This document shows positions 7,998 through 16,012 of a DNA stretch of 64,000 nt, in pieces (position 1 is the stretch's first letter; every line of letters starts with the position of its first letter). The DNA comes from Arthrobacter citreus (GTDB lineage Bacteria > Bacillota > Bacilli > Bacillales > Bacillaceae_G). The position numbers and the translations under genes are program-made. Location of the stretch: positions 124,001 through 188,000 of the forward strand of contig CP053689.1 in NCBI GenBank assembly GCA_013200995.1. Direction: 5' to 3'. The notes beneath the pieces are model-generated. The model searched no databases. It worked only from the letters and a program-made list of their open reading frames with translations, and had not been told where the DNA came from.

Positions 7998-8468
7998 TTA
8001 TTTAAATACACCTTTTCTTTTGGAAAGCCAATCTTCTAAGGCATCGTTGTGTTGTTTTGTGAATAATTTCGGTATTTGGTCTATTGGGAAGTATTTTAAA
8101 TCTAAAGTCTCAATACCATCTGCGGTAAGTTCCCCATCAATTGACTTGCATTGAAAAAAATGAGTGATAGTCTGAGCTTTATCTCCGTTCGGAAACTCAC
8201 CAGAATATTTAGAGTAGACACCTATAAGATGTTCGACCTCAACATTTAATCCAGTCTCCTCAAGTATTTCTCGTTTAGCGGTTTCTTCAAGAGATTCTCC
8301 AAGTTCCATAGCACCACCTGGAAAACCCCACTCATTTCTATCTCCCCGTTTTTGTAAAAGAATTTCATTTCGTTCGTTATAAACAATACCTCCAGCAAAA
8401 TTAAGAAATATTAAATCGTGCCCTACTTTTCCCCGAATATAACAAATGTAGTCCTTATTTGTAGTCAT
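7998..8468 (-). CDS. NUDIX hydrolase (copy 1 of a duplicated cassette), 156 aa
   Basis: Complete NUDIX box from GGAMELGESLEE to REILEETGL. It hydrolyses a nucleoside-diphosphate-linked compound of unknown identity. The start at 8468 has GAGAGGG upstream. The protein is identical to the product of 51391-51861 except for two residues (Ser versus Pro in CKSIDG, Asn versus Asp in KQHNDA), and the DNA is nearly identical over the whole cassette, including about 80 bp upstream. Identity ends inside the flanking B and A half-sites. A third, more diverged relative lies at 58721. This points to a recent cassette copy or transfer rather than ancient paralogy. Confidence 0.9.
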   Translation of the reverse strand: MTTNKDYICYIRGKVGHDLIFLNFAGGIVYNERNEILLQKRGDRNEWGFPGGAMELGESLEETAKREILEETGLNVEVEHLIGVYSKYSGEFPNGDKAQTITHFFQCKSIDGELTADGIETLDLKYFPIDQIPKLFTKQHNDALEDWLSKRKGVFK

Positions 8469-8550
8469 AAAATTCCCTCTCATTTATATATAAAATACAA
8501 ATTAATTATATATAAAACAAAAAAAAATGGTAATAAAAATGATGTTATTC

Positions 8551-8643
8551 CTTATGCAACTAATCTGCCATTTTGTTGAATAAAAAATGGACTGCCGAAG
8601 CAGCCCAACGCTAACTAACTAATGCATCAGTTAGTTGTATAAG
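8551..8643. repeat. complete cassette site (A, terminator, B), 93 bp
   Basis: A: CAACTAATCTGCCATTT and TGTTGAATAA. Terminator (minus strand): GGGCTGCTTCGGCAGTCC then ATTTTTT. B: CTAACTAATGCATCAG and TTAGTTGTATAAG. The same terminator and the same CCCAACGCTAACTAACT linker recur at 12643. Confidence 0.92.
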
Positions 8644-8671
8644 AACATTGTTATTTATATGTACTTTAGAA

Positions 8672-9115
8672 TTAATCCCAATGATTAAATATAACATCTC
8701 CTATTCTTTCCGGTTTCCAATAAGCTAGTTGATTTAATTCTGCACTGTTCAATTCATTCACATTTTTTATTAAGAGTGGTTCGTTCAGCTCCTTCGTACT
8801 CAATACTCTATAAAATGGACTAAACACTTCTTTTAGTTGAGGATCATCTATAAATATAATTTCACTAAGATTAACGGTAGAAGCAAAAGCTAAAAATGGA
8901 TAATGAGCATTCAAAAGTATATGAAAATGTTTATTGGAAACATTCACTTCCATTGCAAAAAAGTTTGTTGCTACTTGTGGTTCTTGAAATTCCAAAACTG
9001 TTCCTTCATTTTGATTTAAAATACTGAAACATAAACTTTTAAATTGTTTGCCATCAATATTAGGAGGTTCATTTTGTTTTTCATAAAAGCCTGTTATACC
9101 ATTAAGAAGTTTCAT
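8672..9115 (-). CDS. hypothetical protein, 147 aa
   Basis: Soluble protein not assigned to a family. It starts MKLLNGITGFYEK and ends RIGDVIFNHWD. The AAGGTGGTAG ribosome binding site supports the ATG at 9115. Single-gene leftward cassette between B 8611-8643 and a degraded A at 9159. Confidence 0.6.
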   Translation of the reverse strand: MKLLNGITGFYEKQNEPPNIDGKQFKSLCFSILNQNEGTVLEFQEPQVATNFFAMEVNVSNKHFHILLNAHYPFLAFASTVNLSEIIFIDDPQLKEVFSPFYRVLSTKELNEPLLIKNVNELNSAELNQLAYWKPERIGDVIFNHWD

Positions 9116-9158
9116 AGCTACCACCTTAAATATTTTCTCATAGAATATATTCTATTTC

Positions 9159-9234
9159 CTTATTAAACTAACCTTCAGAATAATAAAGTGACTTCAAGGA
9201 GTTATGCAACTAACGCATCAGTTAGTTGTATAAG
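9159..9234. repeat. cassette site with eroded A
   Basis: A-like TTAAACTAACCTTCAG and AATAATAAAG, a short unrecognised linker, then B CAACTAACGCATCAG and TTAGTTGTATAAGG. Confidence 0.7.
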
Positions 9235-9320
9235 GAAATCAACAATATACTTTAACAGAGCCAACAAATAAAATGTTTTGTTATAATTAAAGTGGATCAA
9301 GCAAGAAAGGAAAGGAAACA

Positions 9321-10022
9321 ATGGAAAATAAAATTTGGAAAATTGGAACAAAAAGAGTTTGGTTTTATAGTTTCATATGGATGATCGCATCCTTTTTAGT
9401 GGTTTCAATTGGAGAATTCTTTTTAGAAGAAACTTCATCAACGGTTTTTGCCTTAAGTATGTCAGATAGTTATGCCGTATGGTATCTTGTTGCATTAGAA
9501 CTCATTTTTTTACTATTCGTAGTCCCGTGGATGATAAAAAGACAGATTTGGAGAGCAAATGGGCTACCATCTGTGCAAACCATCGTTCACCAAACATGGA
9601 AATGGATTATTCTCATCAGTTTATTTCTGACAAGTGAGATCCTGATTGGAACCTTATCGTCACCCGAATCAATTTATGCCACCCTGATTCCAACTGGTTT
9701 TTATTATAATCCTGTCGTCACAACTTTGTTTGTAATTATTGTGATGCCATTATTTGAAGAAATCGTGTTTCGAAGACTCATTCTTGGTACATTTTTAGAT
9801 GCAAAAAACAAGCTATGGCACTTGATTGGGATTAGTATCAGCAGTTTCAGTTTTGGAGCATTTTACCTAAACGATCTGCACGACCTGAGACTCTATCCAT
9901 TTTACGTTGTGTACGGAATCCTTCTAAGTGCTGCCTATTTGAAAACGCGAAGATTATATATACCCTTGTTGATGCACCTAATGTACAACGTATTACTACA
10001 TATAATCATGTTCGCCCATTAA
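9321..10022 (+). CDS. CPBP-family intramembrane metalloprotease, 233 aa
   Basis: Abi/CPBP (Rce1-like) membrane protein with about seven hydrophobic segments. The family motifs are present: motif 1 FEEIVFRR (EExxxR, near residue 148), a phenylalanine-rich second motif FSFGAFY, and a late histidine in LLMHLMYN. Substrates in bacteria are poorly known; relatives process peptides or act in bacteriocin self-immunity. Good ribosome binding site (AAAGGAAAGG). It is on the + strand, opposite to most cassettes. Confidence 0.85.
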   Translation: MENKIWKIGTKRVWFYSFIWMIASFLVVSIGEFFLEETSSTVFALSMSDSYAVWYLVALELIFLLFVVPWMIKRQIWRANGLPSVQTIVHQTWKWIILISLFLTSEILIGTLSSPESIYATLIPTGFYYNPVVTTLFVIIVMPLFEEIVFRRLILGTFLDAKNKLWHLIGISISSFSFGAFYLNDLHDLRLYPFYVVYGILLSAAYLKTRRLYIPLLMHLMYNVLLHIIMFAH

Positions 10023-10025
10023 AAA

Positions 10026-10054
10026 AATCATCTGCAAAATGCAGATGTTTTTTT
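10026..10054 (+). terminator. terminator after the CPBP gene
   Basis: CATCTGCA / TGCAGATG stem with a short AAA loop followed by seven T. Confidence 0.85.
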
Positions 10055-10141
10055 ATGGGCTCCGTTAAATTTAAATGTTGATTTTTGAAACTAAAAAAAG
10101 GTTTTCTAATTAGACAACTTTTAGGAACTCTTATTCAACTA

Positions 10142-12083
10142 GTCGAGTAGAATGGAGTCTCTTTACCTTGCGGTAAATTGCACTCCAAACCCTCTCAGAA
10201 CCGTGCTTGCACTATTAATGCACACGGCTCCTCCAGTAATCATTTACATAATGTAGCTAATTTCTTTTCTTAAATCATAAATATTCACCTTAATCCTCGG
10301 AGAGGGTAGTGGAAATTTATCAAGAAATAGTCTGAATTTCTCCCATTTAAAGGATTTCCTTTGACTTCTTCTATTGAGCCATTTAAATACTAAGTTCTCG
10401 ATTTTAACTTTGAAAATGTTAACATTTGGAATATTATCAGTGATGCAATAGTAGTTGAAGTAGCCTATAAGCGAGCGTTTGAATCTGTCCATGATTATAT
10501 GAATATTATTATTTCTATTCTTCTTCAACCATTCTTTAGACTCTTTTACTTTACTTTGTACTTTCTTCCTACTTGATTTCCGTTTCACTCGAAACTTTCC
10601 TTGTTTACTTTTCCCGCAATAGTGCGTAAAACCTAGAAAATCGAAGGTTTCTGGTTTTCCATTTCCCTGATGCTTTCCAAGTTTCTCCGCAAGCCGCCCG
10701 AAAGGAATAATTTTGGTTTTATCTTCGGCTATTTCCAGATTAAACTTCTTGAGTCTTAATTTTAGAGATTGAAAGAATTCCTGAGCCTCATTCTTAAATT
10801 GAAAACAGCACACATAATCATCTGCATACCTTACTAGGTATGCTTGTCCCTCGCACTGTTTCTTAACACTTTTCTCAAACCATAAGTCGAGTACATAATG
10901 AAGATACACATTAGCTAATACAGGAGATATTACACCACCTTGCGGTGTACCATTATCTGTTTTGTATTTCTTTCCTTCTTCCATGTATCCACCTTTAAGA
11001 AACCTACCTATTATTCTTAGTAAGTTTGGGTCAGCGATTCGCAGTTTTAAGAATTCCATCATCCATTTGTGGTCAACGTTGTCAAAGAAGCCTTTTATGT
11101 CTACATCAACTACATAGTTTACTGACCTCTTTTCAATATAGAAGTTCAGTATTTTCAAAGCATCGTGGCAACTACGATTTGGGCGAAATCCGAACGAACA
11201 GTCCAGGAAGTCAATTTCATAGATGGAGTTTAATATTTTCGTAACACCTTTTTGAACAATCTTATCTTCATGTTCCGGTATACCTAGTGGTCTTTTCTTC
11301 TTCGAATTGAGCTTCGGAATATACATTCTCCTAACTGGAACAGGACGATAGCTTTTGCTTTTAAGTCTCCTTACTAAATCCTCTATATTTTCTTTGAGAT
11401 TATCACTGTATTGTTCTTTAGTTGTGCCATTTATCCCAGTTGCTTTCTTATGTGGTAATTCAATGTGACATTGAACTAGTGATTGCTTATCTAATAAATG
11501 TGCAAGAGATGTAAATTGCATTTTAGGATCAGATTTTGCTACTTCTGCTATCCTTAGTAGTTTTGTTTCCATTTGTTATACCTACCTCTGCGTGTAGTAA
11601 ATGTGTCCCTATTAAGGGTGATAAACTGGTAGTAGCCTTTCCTCCATCGGCATTACCCAACTTCATAGGTACTACGCTACTATCCGACTCCCTACATCGG
11701 CATTTGGTTTCCTCACTTTTTATCGTTTGTACACCATACTCTTCTAAAAAAAAAGAAAAGACCGGTAGGGTCTCCCGAGTTGCCGTATCATATCAATGTA
11801 TAACGTGCCAAGGTCTCTGACTCCGGAGAGGTTTTACCTTTCTTGCCTTTAACGAAAGGTAAAATGTAGCTTTCTGCTATGCTTAAGGCATCAGCCCTCT
11901 CGATTTACTAACATTTCGAAGCTCAATCCCTTCAACCATTTGGCTTTCGGCCCGCCATCTAACTGTCTACGCTTAAAGACTAAAGTTACCTTTAGCCCTC
12001 CAAGACTCGCTACGAGCGAATGGCTAGTTCTTACTCGACGGGAATCCCACCCGTTATATGATACGACCTATGCTCGGCCGCAC
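10142..12083 (-). mobile_element. group II intron, probably class C, in a cassette site (1942 bp)
   Basis: On the minus strand the element begins GTGCGGCCGAG at 12083, a group II 5' end of GUGYG type. It ends CTACTCGAC at 10142, an AY 3' end. Domain V is at 10198-10230 (GAGCCGTGTGC, loop, GCAAGCACGGTTC), followed by a domain VI helix. The RT ORF lies in domain IV. Removing the element restores a perfect B half-site, which fixes both ends. The encoded RT lacks an endonuclease domain, as in class IIC. Class IIC-attC introns are known to enter integron attC sites. Confidence 0.9.
10244..11572 (-). CDS. ltrA-like: group II intron reverse transcriptase/maturase, 442 aa
   Basis: Reverse transcriptase that splices its host intron and copies it into new sites. 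RT domain: RPLGIPEHEDKIVQ, CSFGFRPNRSCHDAL, DVDIKGFFDNVDH, GTPQGGVISPVLANV and the catalytic YADDYV. Domain X/maturase (group II-specific): LIGYFNYYCI and the C-terminal basic part. It stops at ISYIM without an HNH endonuclease, so insertion probably uses single-stranded or nicked DNA at replication forks, as in class IIC introns. All RT motifs are intact, so it may be active. Confidence 0.93.
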   Translation of the reverse strand: METKLLRIAEVAKSDPKMQFTSLAHLLDKQSLVQCHIELPHKKATGINGTTKEQYSDNLKENIEDLVRRLKSKSYRPVPVRRMYIPKLNSKKKRPLGIPEHEDKIVQKGVTKILNSIYEIDFLDCSFGFRPNRSCHDALKILNFYIEKRSVNYVVDVDIKGFFDNVDHKWMMEFLKLRIADPNLLRIIGRFLKGGYMEEGKKYKTDNGTPQGGVISPVLANVYLHYVLDLWFEKSVKKQCEGQAYLVRYADDYVCCFQFKNEAQEFFQSLKLRLKKFNLEIAEDKTKIIPFGRLAEKLGKHQGNGKPETFDFLGFTHYCGKSKQGKFRVKRKSSRKKVQSKVKESKEWLKKNRNNNIHIIMDRFKRSLIGYFNYYCITDNIPNVNIFKVKIENLVFKWLNRRSQRKSFKWEKFRLFLDKFPLPSPRIKVNIYDLRKEISYIM

Positions 12084-12138
12084 AAGCATCAGTTAGTTCA
12101 ATAAGAAATACTATGATCAATTCCTAAATCTTAGGTTA

Positions 12139-12369
12139 TTAATACGTATAGAAGCTAATGAAAATAAAAAAGCTGCCCAGTAATAATAAGCAAATTTTAG
12201 AAAACCAATAGGAAACTATATCTGGTAGAGGGTAGAACATATCTCTCAATCTTTTATATTTTTCCCCATATAAAAAATCTTTCTTTTTAACGAATATTAC
12301 CATATGTATTTGGAAGTATCCAAATAGGAAAAAACCTAAAAAATAAAAGAAATCTTCATTAATAATCAT
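12139..12369 (-). CDS. small membrane protein, 76 aa
   Basis: Two hydrophobic segments (FFYFLGFFLFGYF near the start, ICLLLLGSFFIFISFY at the end) around a basic loop. No family recognised. ATG 12369 lies two bases after the stop of the 55-aa gene upstream, so the two are probably translated together; an upstream ORF extension overlaps that gene and is not real. Confidence 0.55.
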   Translation of the reverse strand: MIINEDFFYFLGFFLFGYFQIHMVIFVKKKDFLYGEKYKRLRDMFYPLPDIVSYWFSKICLLLLGSFFIFISFYTY

Positions 12370-12371
12370 AT

Positions 12372-12539
12372 TTATCGACCTTTTCTTTTTATATTTAAAA
12401 ACAATACAATATCCGTAAATACTAATATGAAAAAGTATATAGACCATCCAATATGACCTGTTAAAAATGTGAGAATACTAATGACAAGTGCAAAAACGCC
12501 AAGCAATAAGAATAAATTCGAGCCATTAAATTTCTTCAT
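12372..12539 (-). CDS. small two-helix membrane protein, 55 aa
   Basis: Short gene with TGGAGAAAAAA before the ATG at 12539. The protein starts MKKFNGSNLFLLLGVF and ends FLNIKRKGR; both helices are strongly hydrophobic. It is the first gene of a two-gene cassette with 12139-12369. No known family. Confidence 0.55.
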   Translation of the reverse strand: MKKFNGSNLFLLLGVFALVISILTFLTGHIGWSIYFFILVFTDIVLFLNIKRKGR

Positions 12540-12608
12540 TTTTTTCTCCAATTATATCCAAAAGAATTTATTTTAAAAATAATCATCACTAGTAATTTTA
12601 TCATATTT

Positions 12609-12705
12609 CTTATGCAACTAATCTGCCATTTTGTTGAATAAAAAAATGGACTGCCGAAGCAGCCCAACGCTAACTAACTAACTAATGCATGCGTTAGTTG
12701 TACAA
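12609..12705. repeat. complete cassette site (A, terminator, B)
   Basis: A: CAACTAATCTGCCATTT and TGTTGAATAA. Terminator and linker are the same as at 8584-8611 (GGCTGCTTCGGCAGTCC on the minus strand). B has a different right side: GCATGCG instead of GCATCAG before TTAGTTGTACAAC. Confidence 0.9.
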
Positions 12706-12709
12706 CAAA

Positions 12710-13171
12710 TTACAAATTTATATGTTTTTTAGCCTCTTCAACAATTTTAGTAATTAAAACGTCTTTTGTTATTTTTCCGATATTATCACCATACCGATAA
12801 TCATCAATCATCTCACTAATTTCATACCACACAGATAATTCCTCATTAATGAAATGTTCACGTACAGTTTTATACATCTCATAGGCAAAATCAATTGCAT
12901 TATTTTCATTATCAATAATTTTTTTCGCTAAATGGATTAAATAAGATTCCGCACACTCTTGATGTGAGGGTACACTTAAATTAAGTTCATTTAAAGTCCT
13001 ATTAAAATATTCTTCGACTTCAAAAATATTAAGTGGCTCGTTGAGTGATGCTAAGATATTTAACGAATACGTTGAGTGATTGTTTAATAGCATTTCAATA
13101 GCCCAATTCACATAATCATTAGAAGTTACTTCGAATTCATATATTTTATAGTACAAAATTTTCGTATCCAT
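12710..13171 (-). CDS. hypothetical protein, 153 aa
   Basis: Helical acidic protein of unknown family, beginning MDTKILYYKIYEFEV. Hydrophobic content is low, so probably cytoplasmic. Single-gene leftward cassette. The pattern is reminiscent of immunity-type proteins but no family can be named. Confidence 0.6.
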   Translation of the reverse strand: MDTKILYYKIYEFEVTSNDYVNWAIEMLLNNHSTYSLNILASLNEPLNIFEVEEYFNRTLNELNLSVPSHQECAESYLIHLAKKIIDNENNAIDFAYEMYKTVREHFINEELSVWYEISEMIDDYRYGDNIGKITKDVLITKIVEEAKKHINL

Positions 13172-13193
13172 GATAATTCATCCTTTAGTTCAA

Positions 13194-13228
13194 GTTATTT
13201 CACTATCGCATGCGTTAGTTGTATTAGA
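13194..13228. repeat. B half-site without A
   Basis: TTTCACTATCGCATGCG then TTAGTTGTATTAG. No A or terminator on its left. Confidence 0.65.
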
Positions 13229-13270
13229 AGGCAGGATAATTTTTAGTTTAATTTCAACAATAATAACTTA

Positions 13271-13510
13271 TTAAATAACAAATATTAAGTAATACATACA
13301 TGCTACGAATATTGAACCGCAAAAAAGCAAAGTAACTACTTTCTTTAAGTACCATGGCAATAAATTTATCAGTGATTCAAATATTGCACCTAAAATTTCA
13401 GGACTATGCCCACTGAAAGTCTCATTATAATAAAACTCCTTGCCTTTAAATGATAAACTTATTATTCCTGTAAAAGTTAATATTGCGGTAATTATCACTA
13501 ATATAGTCAT
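13271..13510 (-). CDS. small membrane protein, 79 aa
   Basis: N-terminal helix (MTILVIITAILTFTGII) and C-terminal helix (VTLLFCGSIFVACMYY) with a short hydrophilic loop. No family recognised. GAGGGGAAG supports ATG 13510. Confidence 0.55.
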   Translation of the reverse strand: MTILVIITAILTFTGIISLSFKGKEFYYNETFSGHSPEILGAIFESLINLLPWYLKKVVTLLFCGSIFVACMYYLIFVI

Positions 13511-13559
13511 GTTACTTCCCCTCAATGACTTCTATATTTTCTTTATATCATATCATTTC

Positions 13560-13651
13560 TTATTCAACTAAACTGCCATTTTGTTGAATAAAAAATGGAC
13601 TGCCGAAGCAGCCCAACGTTATACAACTAATGCATCAGTTAGTTGCCTAAG
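13560..13651. repeat. complete cassette site (A, terminator, B), 92 bp
   Basis: A: TTCAACTAAACTGCC and TTGTTGAATAA. Terminator is the GGCTGCTTCGGCAGTCC family. B: CAACTAATGCATCAG and TTAGTTGCCTAAG. Confidence 0.92.
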
Positions 13652-13660
13652 TATTATGTA

Positions 13661-13840
13661 TTAATTATTATTTGGATCATATTTTTCAAAATATCTTACC
13701 AAAATGAATGAACAAACTACAATTCCAATTATTACTCCTATAAATTCACTAATTCCCAATAATTTAGATATCATACTAAATACTAAAATAGATAAACCAT
13801 TAATTACAATTTGTATAAGTATATATATTTTACGGTTCAT
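13661..13840 (-). CDS. small membrane protein, 59 aa
   Basis: Starts MNRKIYILIQIVINGLSIL; two hydrophobic helices, then a polar tail (EKYDPNNN). AGAGGAATAA ribosome binding site before ATG 13840. Function unknown. Confidence 0.55.
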   Translation of the reverse strand: MNRKIYILIQIVINGLSILVFSMISKLLGISEFIGVIIGIVVCSFILVRYFEKYDPNNN

Positions 13841-13901
13841 TATTATTCCTCTTGTTTTTATTTTATTTATGAGAACAGTTTGCAGAATAACCACCTGGTA
13901 A

Positions 13902-13933
13902 TCTTCAACTAAAGTATCAGCTAGTTGTATAAG
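13902..13933. repeat. B half-site with vestigial A
   Basis: TTCAACTAAAGTATCAG then CTAGTTGTATAAG. A possible worn A lies at about 13870-13892 (GAACAGTTTGCAGAATAA). Confidence 0.65.
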
Positions 13934-13937
13934 ATTT

Positions 13938-14396
13938 TCATTTCTTTAATTCGATGTTGCTTAATAAAGTGGGAATAGCACGTTTAATATAATTAACTAA
14001 CTGTTTCATTTGCTCAAAAAAATGTTCATTATCAGGTTCGCCAATATTCACTGCTGTTTGTAGACCATTATATACCTCGTTAAATAAATGAATATCACGA
14101 TTATACTGTTGCTTGATAAATTCTTTATGTAATTCACTCATACCAATAATAAGATCGAACTTATCAAAGCAAGATTCATCAAATTGTAATCGATTGAACC
14201 CAGTAGTATCAATTCCCATCTCATTCATTACATTAAAATGAATTGTAGAGTATTTACTAATATCGCTATTAGCCCTAATACCCGCAGATGCCACTTTAAC
14301 TGATGTGTTATTCGTTTTTTCTAGATGATCTTTCATACAAAATTCAGCAATTACGCTTCTAGTAAAATTATCGGTACAAACAAATAGAATGTTCAT
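13938..14396 (-). CDS. low-molecular-weight phosphotyrosine phosphatase-like protein, 152 aa
   Basis: LMW-PTP fold. The P-loop CTDNFTRS fits C-x5-R-S/T near the N-terminus (residues 7-14), preceded by the hydrophobic strand MNILFV. The usual C-terminal acid motif DP is replaced by EPDNEHF, where the general acid may be displaced. Arsenate reductases of the same fold usually have a different resolving-cysteine pattern. Single-gene leftward cassette. Confidence 0.75.
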   Translation of the reverse strand: MNILFVCTDNFTRSVIAEFCMKDHLEKTNNTSVKVASAGIRANSDISKYSTIHFNVMNEMGIDTTGFNRLQFDESCFDKFDLIIGMSELHKEFIKQQYNRDIHLFNEVYNGLQTAVNIGEPDNEHFFEQMKQLVNYIKRAIPTLLSNIELKK

Positions 14397-14466
14397 TGTT
14401 GCTCCCCTCCATAAAACCTTAATACCCCTTTATTTATCAAAAAAATTTATTTTTATTATATCATTC

Positions 14467-14557
14467 CTTATGCAACTAAACTGCCATTTAGTGTAATAAA
14501 AAAGAGTCACCGAAGTAACTCTTAATCTTCAACTAATGCATCAGTTAGTTGCATAAG
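14467..14557. repeat. complete cassette site (A, terminator, B), 91 bp
   Basis: A: CAACTAAACTGCCATTT and AGTGTAATAAA. Terminator (minus strand): AAGAGTTACTTCGGTGACTC then TTTTTT. B: TTCAACTAATGCATCAG and TTAGTTGCATAAG. Confidence 0.9.
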
Positions 14558-14582
14558 AAATGATTGTAGATACATATAGATA

Positions 14583-15129
14583 TTAGTGAATGCTAAGTTT
14601 TTCTTCGCAATACTCGACTATATATTCATAAATTCCTTTATTCCCACATTTTTGGGGTCCTGTGTCACCTTTACTTATTAACTCATTAGCGCTGTTTAAT
14701 GCACTAATGAATTTTCCACTTTGCAAATAAGCTAACATTTTCATCAAATCTACTTGATAAAAATCTGACTGTTGTAGAACGAATTTATTGAAATTTTCTA
14801 CATTTTTTTCCATTGAATTTATAAACGCTTCATATGTATCAATTAATTCTATTACGGTTTGTCGAATATCATCTTTAATATTCTCTAAACTGTTTATCAC
14901 AATCTCAATCTCTTTAATAGGATAGGTTGGTGCTACAAATGCTCCAATTGCTCTTAAGCTCATAGGTTCTTTTGTATTTTCCTTTATATCAAATACTTCC
15001 CAAAATAAATCATTTATTATATAAACTGAACGACCTTTTTTTAAAACCAAATTCTTTAGACAACTCTCTCATAGACTTTTCTTGAATTTTTTCAATTTCT
15101 TTTAAAAAAGTCTTTTGTTCTTTTTTCAT
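14583..15129 (-). pseudogene. hypothetical protein with a frameshift in an A7 run
   Basis: An ATG at 15129 with an AAGGTGTGG-type leader opens MKKEQKTFLKEIEKIQEK and continues MRELSKEFGFKK. At a run of seven A (about 15030-15045) the reading moves to the next frame, which continues as KKGRSVYIINDLFWEVF to the stop at 14583. Joined, the product is about 180 aa and its start resembles the DUF4304-like pattern GFKKKG-x-Y. It could be a frameshift mutation, sequencing error or slippage on TTTTAAAAAAAGG. Confidence 0.55.
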
Positions 15130-15243
15130 AATAAATCCACACCTTATCTCATTTAATTCTTCAAAAAAAGTCTATATAAATCCTCATATTCAAATATTAT
15201 TTTAACAAAAAAACACATCATTATCATATGACTAAACAAGAAT

Positions 15244-15336
15244 CCTTATTGAACTAATCTGCCATTTTGTTCAATAAAAAACGAGCCACTTTTATGCCCC
15301 GTAATCTTTAACATACGCTTGCGTTAGTTGCATAAA
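15244..15336. repeat. complete cassette site (A, linker, B), 93 bp
   Basis: A: TTGAACTAATCTGCC and TTGTTCAATAA. The linker GAGCCACTTTTATGCCCC is a weak hairpin whose relative is at 59283. B: TTTAACATACGCTTGCG and TTAGTTGCATAAAG. Confidence 0.8.
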
Positions 15337-15356
15337 GATACCAACAAAAATTCAAG

Positions 15357-15839
15357 TCATTTTTTTAAAATTACTTTTTCTTGCCAGACCTTCATTAATT
15401 TTTTGTGATATTCCTTTGGCTTTTCGACTAAAAACCAATCAATTGAATGTGCTGTTGTAGGCATCGATTTGTTCCGACGAACTCTAATCTTTTCGTGATT
15501 TGTATAGTGCGGATAAATCACTGTGGATTTCATCCCTCTAACACTGGAATATTTAATGCTTTCTATTTCATTCCAATAAACCTTATTACCGTTCAAATCA
15601 ATTACAATTCCTTCATCATCCCAATAAAATCCCTTACCTTCTTTTCTTTTCCTCCAAAGGTAAATAGCATAGCCAATAAAAATAAATGGAAAAATTAATG
15701 AAATCATATATGTTAAAGAAATCCCTTCTTTTAAACCCAAAATGAACAGGAGACACCATAATAATCCAATGCTTATAAAAGCTAATATTGGTAGCAAAGA
15801 AATTCTATACATTCTAACTTGTTCCAGATATAACAACAC
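15357..15839 (-). CDS. membrane protein with PH-like cytoplasmic part, about 150-160 aa
   Basis: Two adjacent helices (LLPILAFISIGLLWCLLF and a second ending IGYAIYLW), then a basic linker and a soluble domain starting FYWDDEGIVIDLNGNKVYWNEIESI, a beta-strand pattern like YcxB/PH-type domains. The start is uncertain: TTG 15839 lies next to AAAAGGTG, or ATG 15812. Function unknown. Single-gene leftward cassette. Confidence 0.6.
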   Translation of the reverse strand: MLLYLEQVRMYRISLLPILAFISIGLLWCLLFILGLKEGISLTYMISLIFPFIFIGYAIYLWRKRKEGKGFYWDDEGIVIDLNGNKVYWNEIESIKYSSVRGMKSTVIYPHYTNHEKIRVRRNKSMPTTAHSIDWFLVEKPKEYHKKLMKVWQEKVILKK

Positions 15840-15919
15840 CTTTTATACTAATTTATTTTTATTTTATCATTGAACTAAAATGTATTAATCAATCAAAAGG
15901 CTCATGAAATCGAAAAATT

Positions 15920-16012
15920 CTTATTCCACTAAACTGCCATTTTGTTGAATAAAAAAAAATCGACTAAACAGCCGTTCATGTTGTTCAACTAATGCATCAG
16001 TTAGTTGAATAA
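15920..16012. repeat. complete cassette site (A, terminator, B), 93 bp
   Basis: A: TTCCACTAAACTGCC and TTGTTGAATAA. Terminator: ATCGACTAAACAGCCG family, T-run on the minus strand. B: TTCAACTAATGCATCAG and TTAGTTGAATAAC. The B right arm contributes the last codons and stop of the HD gene. Confidence 0.92.

Larger units (their letters stand above)
10130..12105. repeat. B half-site split by a group II intron
   Basis: CTTATTCAACTA at 10130-10141 and AAGCATCAGTTAGTTC, AATAAG at 12084-12105. Joined without the intron they give a canonical B half-site, so the intron lies in the B centre. Confidence 0.88.

Noticed and set aside
11026..11820. Plus-strand ORFs within the group II intron
   Set aside because: Shadows of the RT gene and of the structured intron RNA; no ribosome binding site.
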